A DNA stretch of 64,000 nucleotides from Phaeacidiphilus oryzae TH49. GTDB taxonomy: Bacteria > Actinomycetota > Actinomycetes > Streptomycetales > Streptomycetaceae. The position numbers were made by a program, and so were the translations under genes. Under the pieces are notes generated by a model. It was not told where the DNA came from. It was given only the letters and a program-made list of their open reading frames with translations, and searched no databases. Below, one piece after another: positions 49,719 to 56,984 of this stretch. Positions within the stretch are counted from its first letter, which is position 1. Each line of letters starts with the position of its first letter. Location: the NCBI RefSeq assembly GCF_000744815.1, contig NZ_JQMQ01000005.1:6095801-6159800 (forward strand), in the 5' to 3' direction.

Positions 49719-51116
49719 ATGCCGGACCGGCCGGATCGCACCTCCGACCGCTACCTGCGGTGGACCCGGAGCCCGGCGGGCGCCTTCCTCGCGAAGCGGG
49801 TGGGCCTGCCCGTGCCGACCACCCTCCGCAGGCAGCGCCCGGGCGACCCCGACCTCCGCGGCCCGGTACTCCTCGGCTTCGCCGGAGGCGACGACGGTAC
49901 GCCCACCGGACGGTTCGTCAAAACCCTTCCTGAGCTGTTGACTTCACTGGGTTCGGAGGCGGGCGGGGAGGCCCGGCCGGTCGACGAGCACCCGGAGCCG
50001 GCCGCGCTGGTCTTCGACGCGACCGGGATCACCGACCCGTCCGGACTCGCCGACCTCTACGCCTTCGTCCACCCGCGGATCCGCAGCCTCGCCCGCTGCG
50101 GGCGGCTGATCGTCCTCGGCACCCCGCCCGAACTCGCCGACGGACCGGCCGAGTCGGCGGCCCAGCGGGCGCTTGAGGGCTTCGTCCGCTCGGCCGGCAA
50201 GGAGCTCCGGCGCGGGTCCACCGCGCATCTGCTGCTGGTGGAACCCGGGGCGGAGGAGGGGGTGGAGTCCGCGCTGCGGTTCGCGCTCTCCGCGCGCTCG
50301 GCGTACGTCTCCGGGCAGGTGCTGCGCATCGGGGCGGCCGCGCGCTCGTCGGCCGCCCCCGCGGACCGGAGCCGGCCGCTGGACGGGCGTACCGCGCTGG
50401 TCACCGGCGGCTCCCGGGGGATCGGCGAGGCCGTCGCGGAGACCCTGGCCCGGGACGGAGCCAGGGTCGTGGTGCTCGACGTGCCCGCCCAGGAGGCGGC
50501 GGCGAAGGCGGTGGCCGAGCGGATCGGCGGTTCCGCGTCGGCCCTGGCGCTGGACATCACCGCGGCCGACGCGTCCCGGCGGCTCGCCGAGCACTTCGGC
50601 CCCGGCGGCCTCGACGTGCTGGTGCACAACGCCGGCATCATCCGGGACCGCACCCTGGCCAGGATGTCCAGGGCCGAGTGGGACGCGGTGATCGGCGTCA
50701 ACCTCTCCGCCCCGCAGCGGATCACCGGGGCCCTGCTGGCGGACGGCACCCTGGCGGACGCGGCCCGGGTGGTCTGCACCGCCTCGATCAGCGGCATCGC
50801 CGGCAACGTCGGACAGGCCAACTACGCGGCCAGCAAGGCGGGTCTGATCGGCCTGGTCGGCGCGCTCGGCCGGGACCGGCGGACGCTGGAGCGCGGGATC
50901 ACCGTCAACGCCGTCGCCCCCGGCTTCATCGAGACCTCGATGACCGCCTCCATCCCGCTCTTCGTCCGCGAGGCCGGCCGCCGGATGACCAGCCTCAACC
51001 AGGGCGGCCTGCCGGTGGACGTGGCCGAGGCGGTGGCCTTCCTGGCCGCGCCCGGCAGCGGGGCGATCACCGGTCAGGTGCTGCGGGTCTGCGGCCAGGC
51101 CCTGCTCGGCGCGTGA
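49719..51116 (+). CDS. High-molecular-weight 3-oxoacyl reductase (FabG4-like)
   Basis: A 465-residue two-domain reductase. Residues ~1-215 are a flavodoxin-like N-terminal domain specific to HMwFabG; residues ~221-465 are a classical SDR with TGGSRGIG (229-236), Ser356, Tyr369 and Lys373. Mycobacterial FabG4 reduces or oxidises 3-ketoacyl-CoA with NADH. It starts the operon FabG4-HtdX-SCP2-ACAD and divergently faces the thiolase. AAGGAG lies 7 nt upstream. Confidence 0.92.
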   Translation: MPDRPDRTSDRYLRWTRSPAGAFLAKRVGLPVPTTLRRQRPGDPDLRGPVLLGFAGGDDGTPTGRFVKTLPELLTSLGSEAGGEARPVDEHPEPAALVFDATGITDPSGLADLYAFVHPRIRSLARCGRLIVLGTPPELADGPAESAAQRALEGFVRSAGKELRRGSTAHLLLVEPGAEEGVESALRFALSARSAYVSGQVLRIGAAARSSAAPADRSRPLDGRTALVTGGSRGIGEAVAETLARDGARVVVLDVPAQEAAAKAVAERIGGSASALALDITAADASRRLAEHFGPGGLDVLVHNAGIIRDRTLARMSRAEWDAVIGVNLSAPQRITGALLADGTLADAARVVCTASISGIAGNVGQANYAASKAGLIGLVGALGRDRRTLERGITVNAVAPGFIETSMTASIPLFVREAGRRMTSLNQGGLPVDVAEAVAFLAAPGSGAITGQVLRVCGQALLGA

Positions 51117-51147
51117 CGGCCCCAAGGCAAGGAGCGAACCGGATCCG

Positions 51148-52116
51148 ATGACCGAACTCACCTCCCCACCCGGCCTGTTGGGCGCGTACGCCCGGGCGCT
51201 GCTGCCGAAGCCGGCGCCGGGCTCCGCGCCGAAGCCCGTGCCGGGATCCGCGCCGGCCGCCGGCTCCGGCCGCCCCGAGCCGCGGCTCCGGCTGCGCGAC
51301 CGGCCGGTGGACCGCCGCCGACTGGCCCGCTACCGCGAGCTCTGCGGCTTCCCGGCCGACTCCGGCGCCCTCCCCGTCACCTATCCGCATCTGGAGGCCT
51401 TCCCCCTCTCCATGGCGCTGATGGCCCGCCGGGACTTCCCGCTGCCGCTGCTCGGGCTGGTGCACATCGGCAACACCGTCCAGCGGCTGCGCCCGATCGG
51501 CCCCGAGGAGCGGCTGGACTACCAGGTCACCGTCGCGGCCCCGCGACCCCACCCGAAGGGCACCTCGGTGGAGGTCACGGCGGAGGCCTCGGCCGGCTCG
51601 GGCGCGGTCGCCTGGCGGTCCGTCAGCACCTACCTCCGGCGCGGGAGTCGTCCCGGTGACGCCGCCGCGGCCGCCGGGCCCGCCGGCCGGAAGCCCGCCG
51701 AGCCGGACCCGGTCGTCCCCGATGCAGTCGACCCCGACCTGGACGAGGACTGGCGGCTGCCCTCCGGACTCGGCCGGGCGTACGCCGCCGTCTCGGGCGA
51801 CCGCAACCCCATCCACCTCCACCCCCTCACCGCCCGCCTCTTCGGCTTCCCCCGGCACATCGCCCACGGGATGTGGACCAAGGCACGCTGCCTGGCCGCG
51901 CTGGAGGGCGCCGGACTGCTGCCCGAGGGCCCGTACGAGGCGCGGGTGGAGTTCCGTGCGCCGGTGCTGCTGCCGGCGCACGTCCGGTTGCGCGCGGACG
52001 CCGAGGGCTTCCGGCTCACCGGTACGGGTGACCGACCGCGCACCCATCTGCGCGGAACAATCGGCCGTCCCGGCGCCGGTGCCCCGGCCCGTCCGGGGCA
52101 GGCGCCGTCCAGTTGA
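51148..52116 (+). CDS. MaoC-family 3-hydroxyacyl dehydratase (HtdX-like)
   Basis: A 322-residue double hot-dog protein. The C-terminal hydratase-2 motif is visible (YAAVSGDRNPIHLHPLTARLFGF), giving the Asp/His catalytic pair, with a degenerate hot-dog domain in the N-terminal half. HtdX acts on 3-hydroxyacyl-CoA thioesters. Gene order matches htdX beside fabG4 in mycobacteria. A Pro/Ala repeat near residue 22 is an extra low-complexity insert. Confidence 0.88.
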   Translation: MTELTSPPGLLGAYARALLPKPAPGSAPKPVPGSAPAAGSGRPEPRLRLRDRPVDRRRLARYRELCGFPADSGALPVTYPHLEAFPLSMALMARRDFPLPLLGLVHIGNTVQRLRPIGPEERLDYQVTVAAPRPHPKGTSVEVTAEASAGSGAVAWRSVSTYLRRGSRPGDAAAAAGPAGRKPAEPDPVVPDAVDPDLDEDWRLPSGLGRAYAAVSGDRNPIHLHPLTARLFGFPRHIAHGMWTKARCLAALEGAGLLPEGPYEARVEFRAPVLLPAHVRLRADAEGFRLTGTGDRPRTHLRGTIGRPGAGAPARPGQAPSS

Positions 52117-52148
52117 CCCGTCGTCATCCCGCTTCAGGAGCACCCCAG

Positions 52149-52616
52149 ATGAGCACCCCACTCGCCCAGGAACTCGCCGGGCTCGACTTCTCGGCCATCT
52201 CCCCGGAGGAGTTCGCCGGAATCGTCAAGGGCCGGTCAGGCAAGGAGATCGGCGAGGTGATGCGGGGCGAGCTGCGCGCCCGCATCATCGACGCGGTCTT
52301 CGCGCGGACCGGCGACCGCTTCCGGCCGGAGGCGGCCGGCTCGCTCAGGGCTCTCGTCCGCTGGAAGATCACCGGCGGTGAGGGCGAGGAGACCGTCTAC
52401 GAGACCGACATCGCGGACGGCGTCTGCGAGGTGCGAGCCGGGCGCGGCGACGGCACCCCGCGCACCACGCTGACCATGGGCGACGCCGAGTTCCTGAAGC
52501 TCTTCTCCGGGAACACCAGCCCGATCACCCTCTTCATGACCCGCAGGCTCAAGGTCGCCGGCGATGTCGCGCTGGCCTCCGGACTGGCCCGCTACTTCGA
52601 CATCCCCAAGCCCTGA
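52149..52616 (+). CDS. SCP2-like sterol-carrier domain protein
   Basis: A 155-residue protein with an SCP2 fold (about residues 45-150), with VCEVRAGRGDGTPRTTLTMGDAEFLKLFSGNTSPITLFMTRRLKVAGDVALA as the hallmark region. SCP2 domains bind fatty acyl-CoA or sterols in a hydrophobic tunnel and may present substrate to beta-oxidation enzymes. CAGGAG lies 8 nt upstream of the ATG at 52149. It sits between the hydratase and the dehydrogenase, consistent with a carrier role. Confidence 0.9.
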   Translation: MSTPLAQELAGLDFSAISPEEFAGIVKGRSGKEIGEVMRGELRARIIDAVFARTGDRFRPEAAGSLRALVRWKITGGEGEETVYETDIADGVCEVRAGRGDGTPRTTLTMGDAEFLKLFSGNTSPITLFMTRRLKVAGDVALASGLARYFDIPKP

Positions 52617-52641
52617 CCGCCGACCACCACCAGGACGCCCC

Positions 52642-53853
52642 ATGCCCTTCAGCCTCGACCTGACCGAGGAGCAGACCGACCTCCGCGACTGGGTGCACGG
52701 CTTCGCCGCCGACGTGGTCCGCCCGGCCGCCGCCGAGTGGGACGAACGCGAGGAGACCCCCTGGCCGATCATCAAGGAGGCGGCGCGGATCGGCCTCTAC
52801 GGCTTCGAGTCGCTGGCCGAGATGTTCGGCGACCCGACCGGGCTCTCCCTGCAGATCGCCAACGAGGAGCTGTTCTGGGGGGACGCCGGGATCGGCATGG
52901 CGCTCTTCGGCACCTCCCTCGCGGTCGCCGGGATCTTCGCCTCCGGCACCCCCGACCAACTCGCCGAGTGGGTCCCGCAGTGCTTCGGCGACGAGGACGA
53001 CCCCAAGGTGGCGGCGTTCTGCGTCTCGGAGCCGCAGGCCGGCTCGGACGTCTCGGCGATGCGCACCCGGGCCCGCTACGACGAGGCGAAGGACGAGTGG
53101 GTCCTCAACGGCCAGAAGGCCTGGATCACCAACGGCGGGATCGCCGAGATCCACGTCGTGGTCGCCTCGGTGGAGCCGGAGCTGGGCTCGCGCGGGCAGG
53201 CCGCCTTCGTCGTGCCGCCGGGCACGACGGGCCTGGCCGGCAACCGGAAGATCCGGAAGCTGGGGCTGAAGGCCTCGCACACCGCCGACGTCTTCCTGGA
53301 CGACGTCCGGGTCCCCGGCCACTGCCTGCTGGGCGGCAAGGAGCGGCTGGACCGCCGGCTGGCCAAGGCCAGGGAGGGCGGCAGCTCCTCCGGGCAGGCC
53401 GCGATGGCCACCTTCGAGGTCAGCCGTCCCACCGTGGGCGCGCAGGCGCTCGGCATCGCGCGCGCGGCCTACGAGTACGCCCTCGAGTACGCGGGGCAGC
53501 GGGAGGCCTTCGGCCGCCCGATCGTGGACAACCAGGCGATCGCCTTCGCCCTCGCCGACCTGCGCACCGAGATCGAGGCGGTCCGGCTGCTGATCTGGCA
53601 GGCCGCCTGGATGGCCCGCAACGACAAGGTGTTCACGGCCGGCCAGGGCTCGATGTCCAAGCTGCGGGCCGGCGAACTGGCCGTCCGGGCCTCCGAGAAG
53701 GCGGTGCAGATCCTCGGCGGCGCCGGCTACAGCCGCGAGCACCCGGTGGAGCGGATGTACCGGGACGCGAAGATATATACGATCTTCGAGGGCACCAGCG
53801 AGATCCAGCGGCTGGTCATCGCCCGGGCCATCACCGGGCGCCCGCTGCGCTGA
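52642..53853 (+). CDS. Acyl-CoA dehydrogenase
   Basis: A 403-residue acyl-CoA dehydrogenase. CVSEPQAGSDVSAMRTRA is the FAD/substrate signature, WVLNGQKAWITNGG follows, and the catalytic Glu is in YTIFEGTSEIQR near the C-terminus. It makes the alpha-beta double bond that the HtdX-like hydratase would hydrate. The codons for the catalytic loop use ATA and TAT (53772-53777), unusual in this DNA. It is the last gene of the operon; the convergent GAF-ANTAR gene ends 13 bp away. Confidence 0.93.
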   Translation: MPFSLDLTEEQTDLRDWVHGFAADVVRPAAAEWDEREETPWPIIKEAARIGLYGFESLAEMFGDPTGLSLQIANEELFWGDAGIGMALFGTSLAVAGIFASGTPDQLAEWVPQCFGDEDDPKVAAFCVSEPQAGSDVSAMRTRARYDEAKDEWVLNGQKAWITNGGIAEIHVVVASVEPELGSRGQAAFVVPPGTTGLAGNRKIRKLGLKASHTADVFLDDVRVPGHCLLGGKERLDRRLAKAREGGSSSGQAAMATFEVSRPTVGAQALGIARAAYEYALEYAGQREAFGRPIVDNQAIAFALADLRTEIEAVRLLIWQAAWMARNDKVFTAGQGSMSKLRAGELAVRASEKAVQILGGAGYSREHPVERMYRDAKIYTIFEGTSEIQRLVIARAITGRPLR

Positions 53854-53866
53854 GCCGGCGTCCCGG

Positions 53867-54610
53867 TCAGTTCCAGGTCGACGCGGGCAGCCGGTCGGTG
53901 AGCACCTCCCGGGCCAGGTCGGTCAGCGGCTTGTCGTGGGCGACGGCGTAGGCCCGCAACCGCAGCAGGGCCTGGTCCGTGGTGATGCGGAGGCGCTCGG
54001 CGAGGAATCCGGTGGCCTGGTGGATGGCGGCGTGGTGGAGGCCGGGAGGGTGCCGGCCGTGGTCCTCGCCGGCCGCCGGGATGTTCAGCAGCAGCGGGAC
54101 CAGGGCCGCGGCCAGCCGCTCCAGTCCGCGCATCCGGGCGGGGGACAGGCCGCCGGCGGTGGTGCGGTAGGCCGTCAGCACCCCGATCGTCGCGGCACCG
54201 ACGCTCAGCGGGAGGGCGGTCAGGGCCCGTAGCCGGGTGCGGGCCGCCGCGGGCAGGAAGACCGGCCAGCGGCCGGGGGCGGCGGTCGCCACATCGGGCT
54301 CCTCCACGCGGACGCCGCTGCGCTGCACCTCGGCGCCCGGGCCGTCACCCAGGGCGAACTGAAGCTCGTTCAGCTCGGTGCCGAGACCCCGCGGCGGGTC
54401 GCTCCAGACCAGCTCCAGCCGGCCTTCCCGGGTGGTCCCGTCGACGGTCAGCGCGGCCACCCCGAACAGCTCGGCGGTGCCGGCGGGGACGGCGTCCTCC
54501 AGGCTGCGGCCGGCGCGCGCGGCCAGGTCGAGGGCGGTGAGGAGGGCGGCGCGGCCCGAGGCGGGCGCCCGGGAGCGTCCGGGCCCGTCGGCCCGGTCGG
54601 CATAGGCCAT
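53867..54610 (-). CDS. GAF-ANTAR RNA-binding antiterminator regulator
   Basis: A 247-residue protein with a GAF-like N-terminal domain (about residues 20-165) and a C-terminal ANTAR domain (about 185-245: HHAAIHQATGFLAERLRITTDQALLRLRAYAVAHDKPL). ANTAR domains bind paired RNA hairpins and prevent termination. The GAF ligand and the target RNA are unknown. A 61-residue gene lies 2 bp upstream on the same strand, suggesting a functional pair. Confidence 0.88.
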   Translation of the reverse strand: MAYADRADGPGRSRAPASGRAALLTALDLAARAGRSLEDAVPAGTAELFGVAALTVDGTTREGRLELVWSDPPRGLGTELNELQFALGDGPGAEVQRSGVRVEEPDVATAAPGRWPVFLPAAARTRLRALTALPLSVGAATIGVLTAYRTTAGGLSPARMRGLERLAAALVPLLLNIPAAGEDHGRHPPGLHHAAIHQATGFLAERLRITTDQALLRLRAYAVAHDKPLTDLAREVLTDRLPASTWN

Positions 54611-54612
54611 GG

Positions 54613-54798
54613 TCACCGCCTCGATTCGGGATCGAGGGGGTCCCTGCCGCCCGGTGCCGGGGCGGTGGGAAGGCCGGGGGAAGGGACCGTGGCAGCGGTC
54701 GGGTCGTGCGGCAGGTCGGGGATGTCGAGGTCGTCCTGCCTGGCAACCAGGTCCGCGACGGCCTCGGCGACGAAGACGTCGCGCGGGGAAGTGGGCAT
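54613..54798 (-). CDS. 61-residue small acidic protein upstream of GAF-ANTAR
   Basis: The protein begins MPTSPRDVFVAEAVADLVARQ and includes an Asp-rich stretch (DDLDIPDLPHD), then a Pro-rich tail. GGAG lies 7 nt upstream of the ATG. Its stop is 2 bp before the GAF-ANTAR start. The N-terminal half looks like an amphipathic helix. I know no family; the tight spacing suggests co-expression with the ANTAR regulator. Confidence 0.55.
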   Translation of the reverse strand: MPTSPRDVFVAEAVADLVARQDDLDIPDLPHDPTAATVPSPGLPTAPAPGGRDPLDPESRR

Positions 54799-55157
54799 GA
54801 AGGGCTCCAGCCCTTGCCTCCCGCACGGGCACAGCGGGCCGGGACACGGCGAAGCGCATGCCGATCGCCGGGGGAGGCAAGCTCTCACCGGGGGCGGTGG
54901 CCGGGAACGGCCGATGTGGTGCCCGCTGACGGGGGGTGGCGAGCTCGCCTCGATCCCGGTGAAGACCCGTCCAAAGCGCCGCTGCGGCCGTTTCCTCACG
55001 GCCCGGGCGACTCCACGGTGCTCTGCCAAGCTACCGCATGGCAGGGTCGTTCGGGGCCGGGCGCCCGGCCCGTTCCGCGGCGGACGGGGCCCGCTTGCGG
55101 CACGCGGGGAAGCAAGCCGCCACTGGGCCGGACGGTTACCCAACCGGCTTGCGGGTG
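54799..55157. other. Divergent intergenic region, no gene seen
   Basis: This 359-bp stretch separates the 61-residue minus-strand gene from the plus-strand unit at 55.2 kb. Open frames crossing it are Arg/Pro-rich noise. I see GGTTACC-type short repeats near 55132 but no strong dyad. Confidence 0.5.
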
Positions 55158-55213
55158 TACTCTCCGCATACCGGCAGTCAGCCGGTGACCCTCTCTCGCT
55201 TGGACGAGAGGAG
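55158..55213 (+). promoter_or_regulatory. Promoter and two-hairpin 5' leader before the 119-aa gene
   Basis: TACTCT (55158-55163) would start RNA near 55170. There, ACCGGC-AGTCA-GCCGGT (55170-55186) and CTCTCG-N6-CGAGAG (55193-55210) form two successive hairpins. The second's right arm runs into the AGAGGAG ribosome site, so it could mask it. Confidence 0.4.
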
Positions 55214-55217
55214 CGGC

Positions 55218-55577
55218 ATGCCCGTAGATCGCATCCCTCAGGCGATGATTCTCGACTTCCTCCACGACGACGTCGTGTGGTCCCCGACCGAGGACGACGT
55301 ACGCCGTCTGCTGGTCGCCCTGGTGTGGGCCAACCACGGGTTCCTGTCCCCGCGGACGGTGGACAGCCTGCTGGTCTGGGCGACGGAGTGGCTGCTTCGG
55401 GCGGCGCCCGAGGAGACGCCCCGGGCGTACCGCGAGCATCGCGCCCTGCTGAACTTCCTTCGCCAGCAAGGGATGCTGTCCCGCAGGCGCCCCTCGTCGG
55501 AGGCGGCGGCGCCGCTGCCGGCCGCCCTGCGAGGCGCGCCCGGGCGGGAGCCCGTCAGCTGCTCGGGGCGTGGCTGA
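55218..55577 (+). CDS. 119-residue protein of unknown function
   Basis: The protein begins MPVDRIPQAMILDFLHDDV and has a helical core with DDVRRLLVALVWANHGFLSPRTV and LLVWATEWLLRAAPEETPRAYREHRALLNFLRQQG. No transmembrane or catalytic motif is evident. GAGAGGAG is 5 nt upstream. The last 23 bp overlap the convergent VOC gene. Two hairpins in the leader suggest RNA-level control. I do not recognise a family. Confidence 0.65.
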   Translation: MPVDRIPQAMILDFLHDDVVWSPTEDDVRRLLVALVWANHGFLSPRTVDSLLVWATEWLLRAAPEETPRAYREHRALLNFLRQQGMLSRRRPSSEAAAPLPAALRGAPGREPVSCSGRG

Positions 55578-55935
55578 GGTCGACCACGCAGAAGACGTTG
55601 TCGTCGGGGTCGGCCAGGACGACGAAGTCCGGCTCGCGCGGATAGCTGTCCCAGTGCGGGTCCTTGGCGCCGAGCGCGAGCAGCCGCTGGACCTCCGTCC
55701 GCTGCTCGTCGGCGGATTCCACGAAGAGGTCGAGGTGGAGGCGGGGGTGGTGTTCGGCGGGGGACTCGCTGCGCAGCAGGCCGAGGGCCGGGCCGGAGCC
55801 GTCGCGGTGGCTGAGGGTCCGCCAGTTCTCGTTCTGCCACTCGCCGGTGGGCACCAGATCGAGCGCGGCGGACCAGAAGGCGGCGGCACGTTCGAGGTCG
55901 GTCACGCCGAGCACGGGGATTCCGAGTCTGAGCAT
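55555..55935 (-). CDS. VOC-superfamily glyoxalase-like protein
   Basis: A 126-residue single-domain VOC protein (LGIPVLGVTDLERAAAFWSAAL, then HLDLFVESADEQRTEV and VVLADPDDNVFCVVD). Paired beta-alpha-beta-beta-beta modules would place metal ligands at His and Glu/Asp. Function unknown; relatives include glyoxalases and antibiotic-binding proteins. TAGCAT lies 6 nt before the ATG, implying a leaderless mRNA. Its 3' end overlaps the convergent 119-aa gene. Confidence 0.85.
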   Translation of the reverse strand: MLRLGIPVLGVTDLERAAAFWSAALDLVPTGEWQNENWRTLSHRDGSGPALGLLRSESPAEHHPRLHLDLFVESADEQRTEVQRLLALGAKDPHWDSYPREPDFVVLADPDDNVFCVVDLSHAPSS

Positions 55936-55996
55936 CCCCCGATGCTAGGGGCCGGGTTCCTCCCCCGTCGGAACCGCGCCGCCTCCGGCGCGCCGG

Positions 55997-56200
55997 TCAG
56001 CCGAAATGCGCCCAGTGGACGGCGATGATCAGCAGCACCCCGGCGGAGGCGAAGGCCAGGCCGGCGATGACCGTCCGGCCGGTCTGCATCCGCATCCGCG
56101 GGAACTGCGCCGCCGCCAGCCAGATCCCCCCGAACACCAGTAGCAGTCCGGCGATCTCGGCGAGCCGCAGCCCGGTGTGGTGCGCCATGGCGAGGTCCAT
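55997..56200 (-). CDS. Small two-TM membrane protein
   Basis: A 67-residue protein with two hydrophobic helices (LRLAEIAGLLLVFGGIWLAA and VIAGLAFASAGVLLIIAVHW), with no signal beyond the first helix. It could begin at 56227 or 56188 instead. It is a single gene between VOC and GNAT. Function unknown. Confidence 0.55.
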   Translation of the reverse strand: MDLAMAHHTGLRLAEIAGLLLVFGGIWLAAAQFPRMRMQTGRTVIAGLAFASAGVLLIIAVHWAHFG

Positions 56201-56420
56201 GGCCCCATCGTCCCGCCGGGCCCCCATGCCGTCGACCCAGCCGCCCTCCCGGGGCGTTGAGTCGTCGTGGATCGCCTGTTGGCACGGCCCCGCCAGAGTG
56301 GACCCCGTCGCCGCCGGCCGGCCCGCCACGGGGGAGCGGGACGGCCGGCGGCCTCGGGCGGGGGTGCGGCGGCGGCCCGCGAAGAACCCCCGGTTCGGCG
56401 CCGGCGATAGGTTGCCGGTC

Positions 56421-56966
56421 ATGACGGAAGCAGACACCGAGGCACTCTTCCCCTGGCCGCCCGCCCCGCTCAGGACCGAGCGGCTGGTCCTCCGCGAACC
56501 GGAGTCCCGCGACCGTGCGGCGTTCGTCGAACTCCTCACCTCTGCCGAGGTCAACGCCTATGTCGGCGGCCCGCGTCCGCGCGCGGAGTGCGAGCGCACG
56601 CTGCCCGCGACGCCCGGCCGGCGCCCCGGCCTCTTCGTGGTCGAGCTGGACGGGGCGATGATCGGCACCGTGGAGCTCGACCGGCGCGCCCCGGACACCC
56701 GCAGCGAGGTCCGGCCGGAGGCGGGGGAGGCCGAGCTCGGCTACCTCTTCCTGCCGGAGGCCTGGGGGCGGGGCTACGCCGCCGAGGCGTGCGCGGCGGT
56801 GCTCGGCTGGTACGCCGAGGTGGCTCCCGGGGAGCCGGTGGTGCTCTGCACGCAGACCGCCAACGCCCGGTCGATGCGCCTCGCCGCGAGGCTGGGATTC
56901 ATCGAGGCGCACCGGTACACGGCCTGGGGCGCCGAGCAGTGGATGGGGCTGCGGTCCCCGCTCTGA
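56421..56966 (+). CDS. GNAT-family acetyltransferase (RimJ/RimL type)
   Basis: A 181-residue acetyltransferase of the Acetyltransf_3 type: LRTERLVLREPESRD near the N-terminus, ELGYLFLPEAWGRGYAAEACAAVL as the acetyl-CoA loop (GRGYA), then TANARSMRLAARLGF. TAGGTT lies 7 nt before the ATG, implying a leaderless mRNA. It could acylate an N-terminus or a small molecule. Confidence 0.88.
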   Translation: MTEADTEALFPWPPAPLRTERLVLREPESRDRAAFVELLTSAEVNAYVGGPRPRAECERTLPATPGRRPGLFVVELDGAMIGTVELDRRAPDTRSEVRPEAGEAELGYLFLPEAWGRGYAAEACAAVLGWYAEVAPGEPVVLCTQTANARSMRLAARLGFIEAHRYTAWGAEQWMGLRSPL

Positions 56967-56984
56967 CCCCGGTCCCGGCGAGGG

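Noticed and set aside
54613-55577. Toxin-antitoxin pair made of the small unknown genes
   Set aside because: The two genes are divergent and 420 bp apart, with no antitoxin or toxin motif and no overlap.
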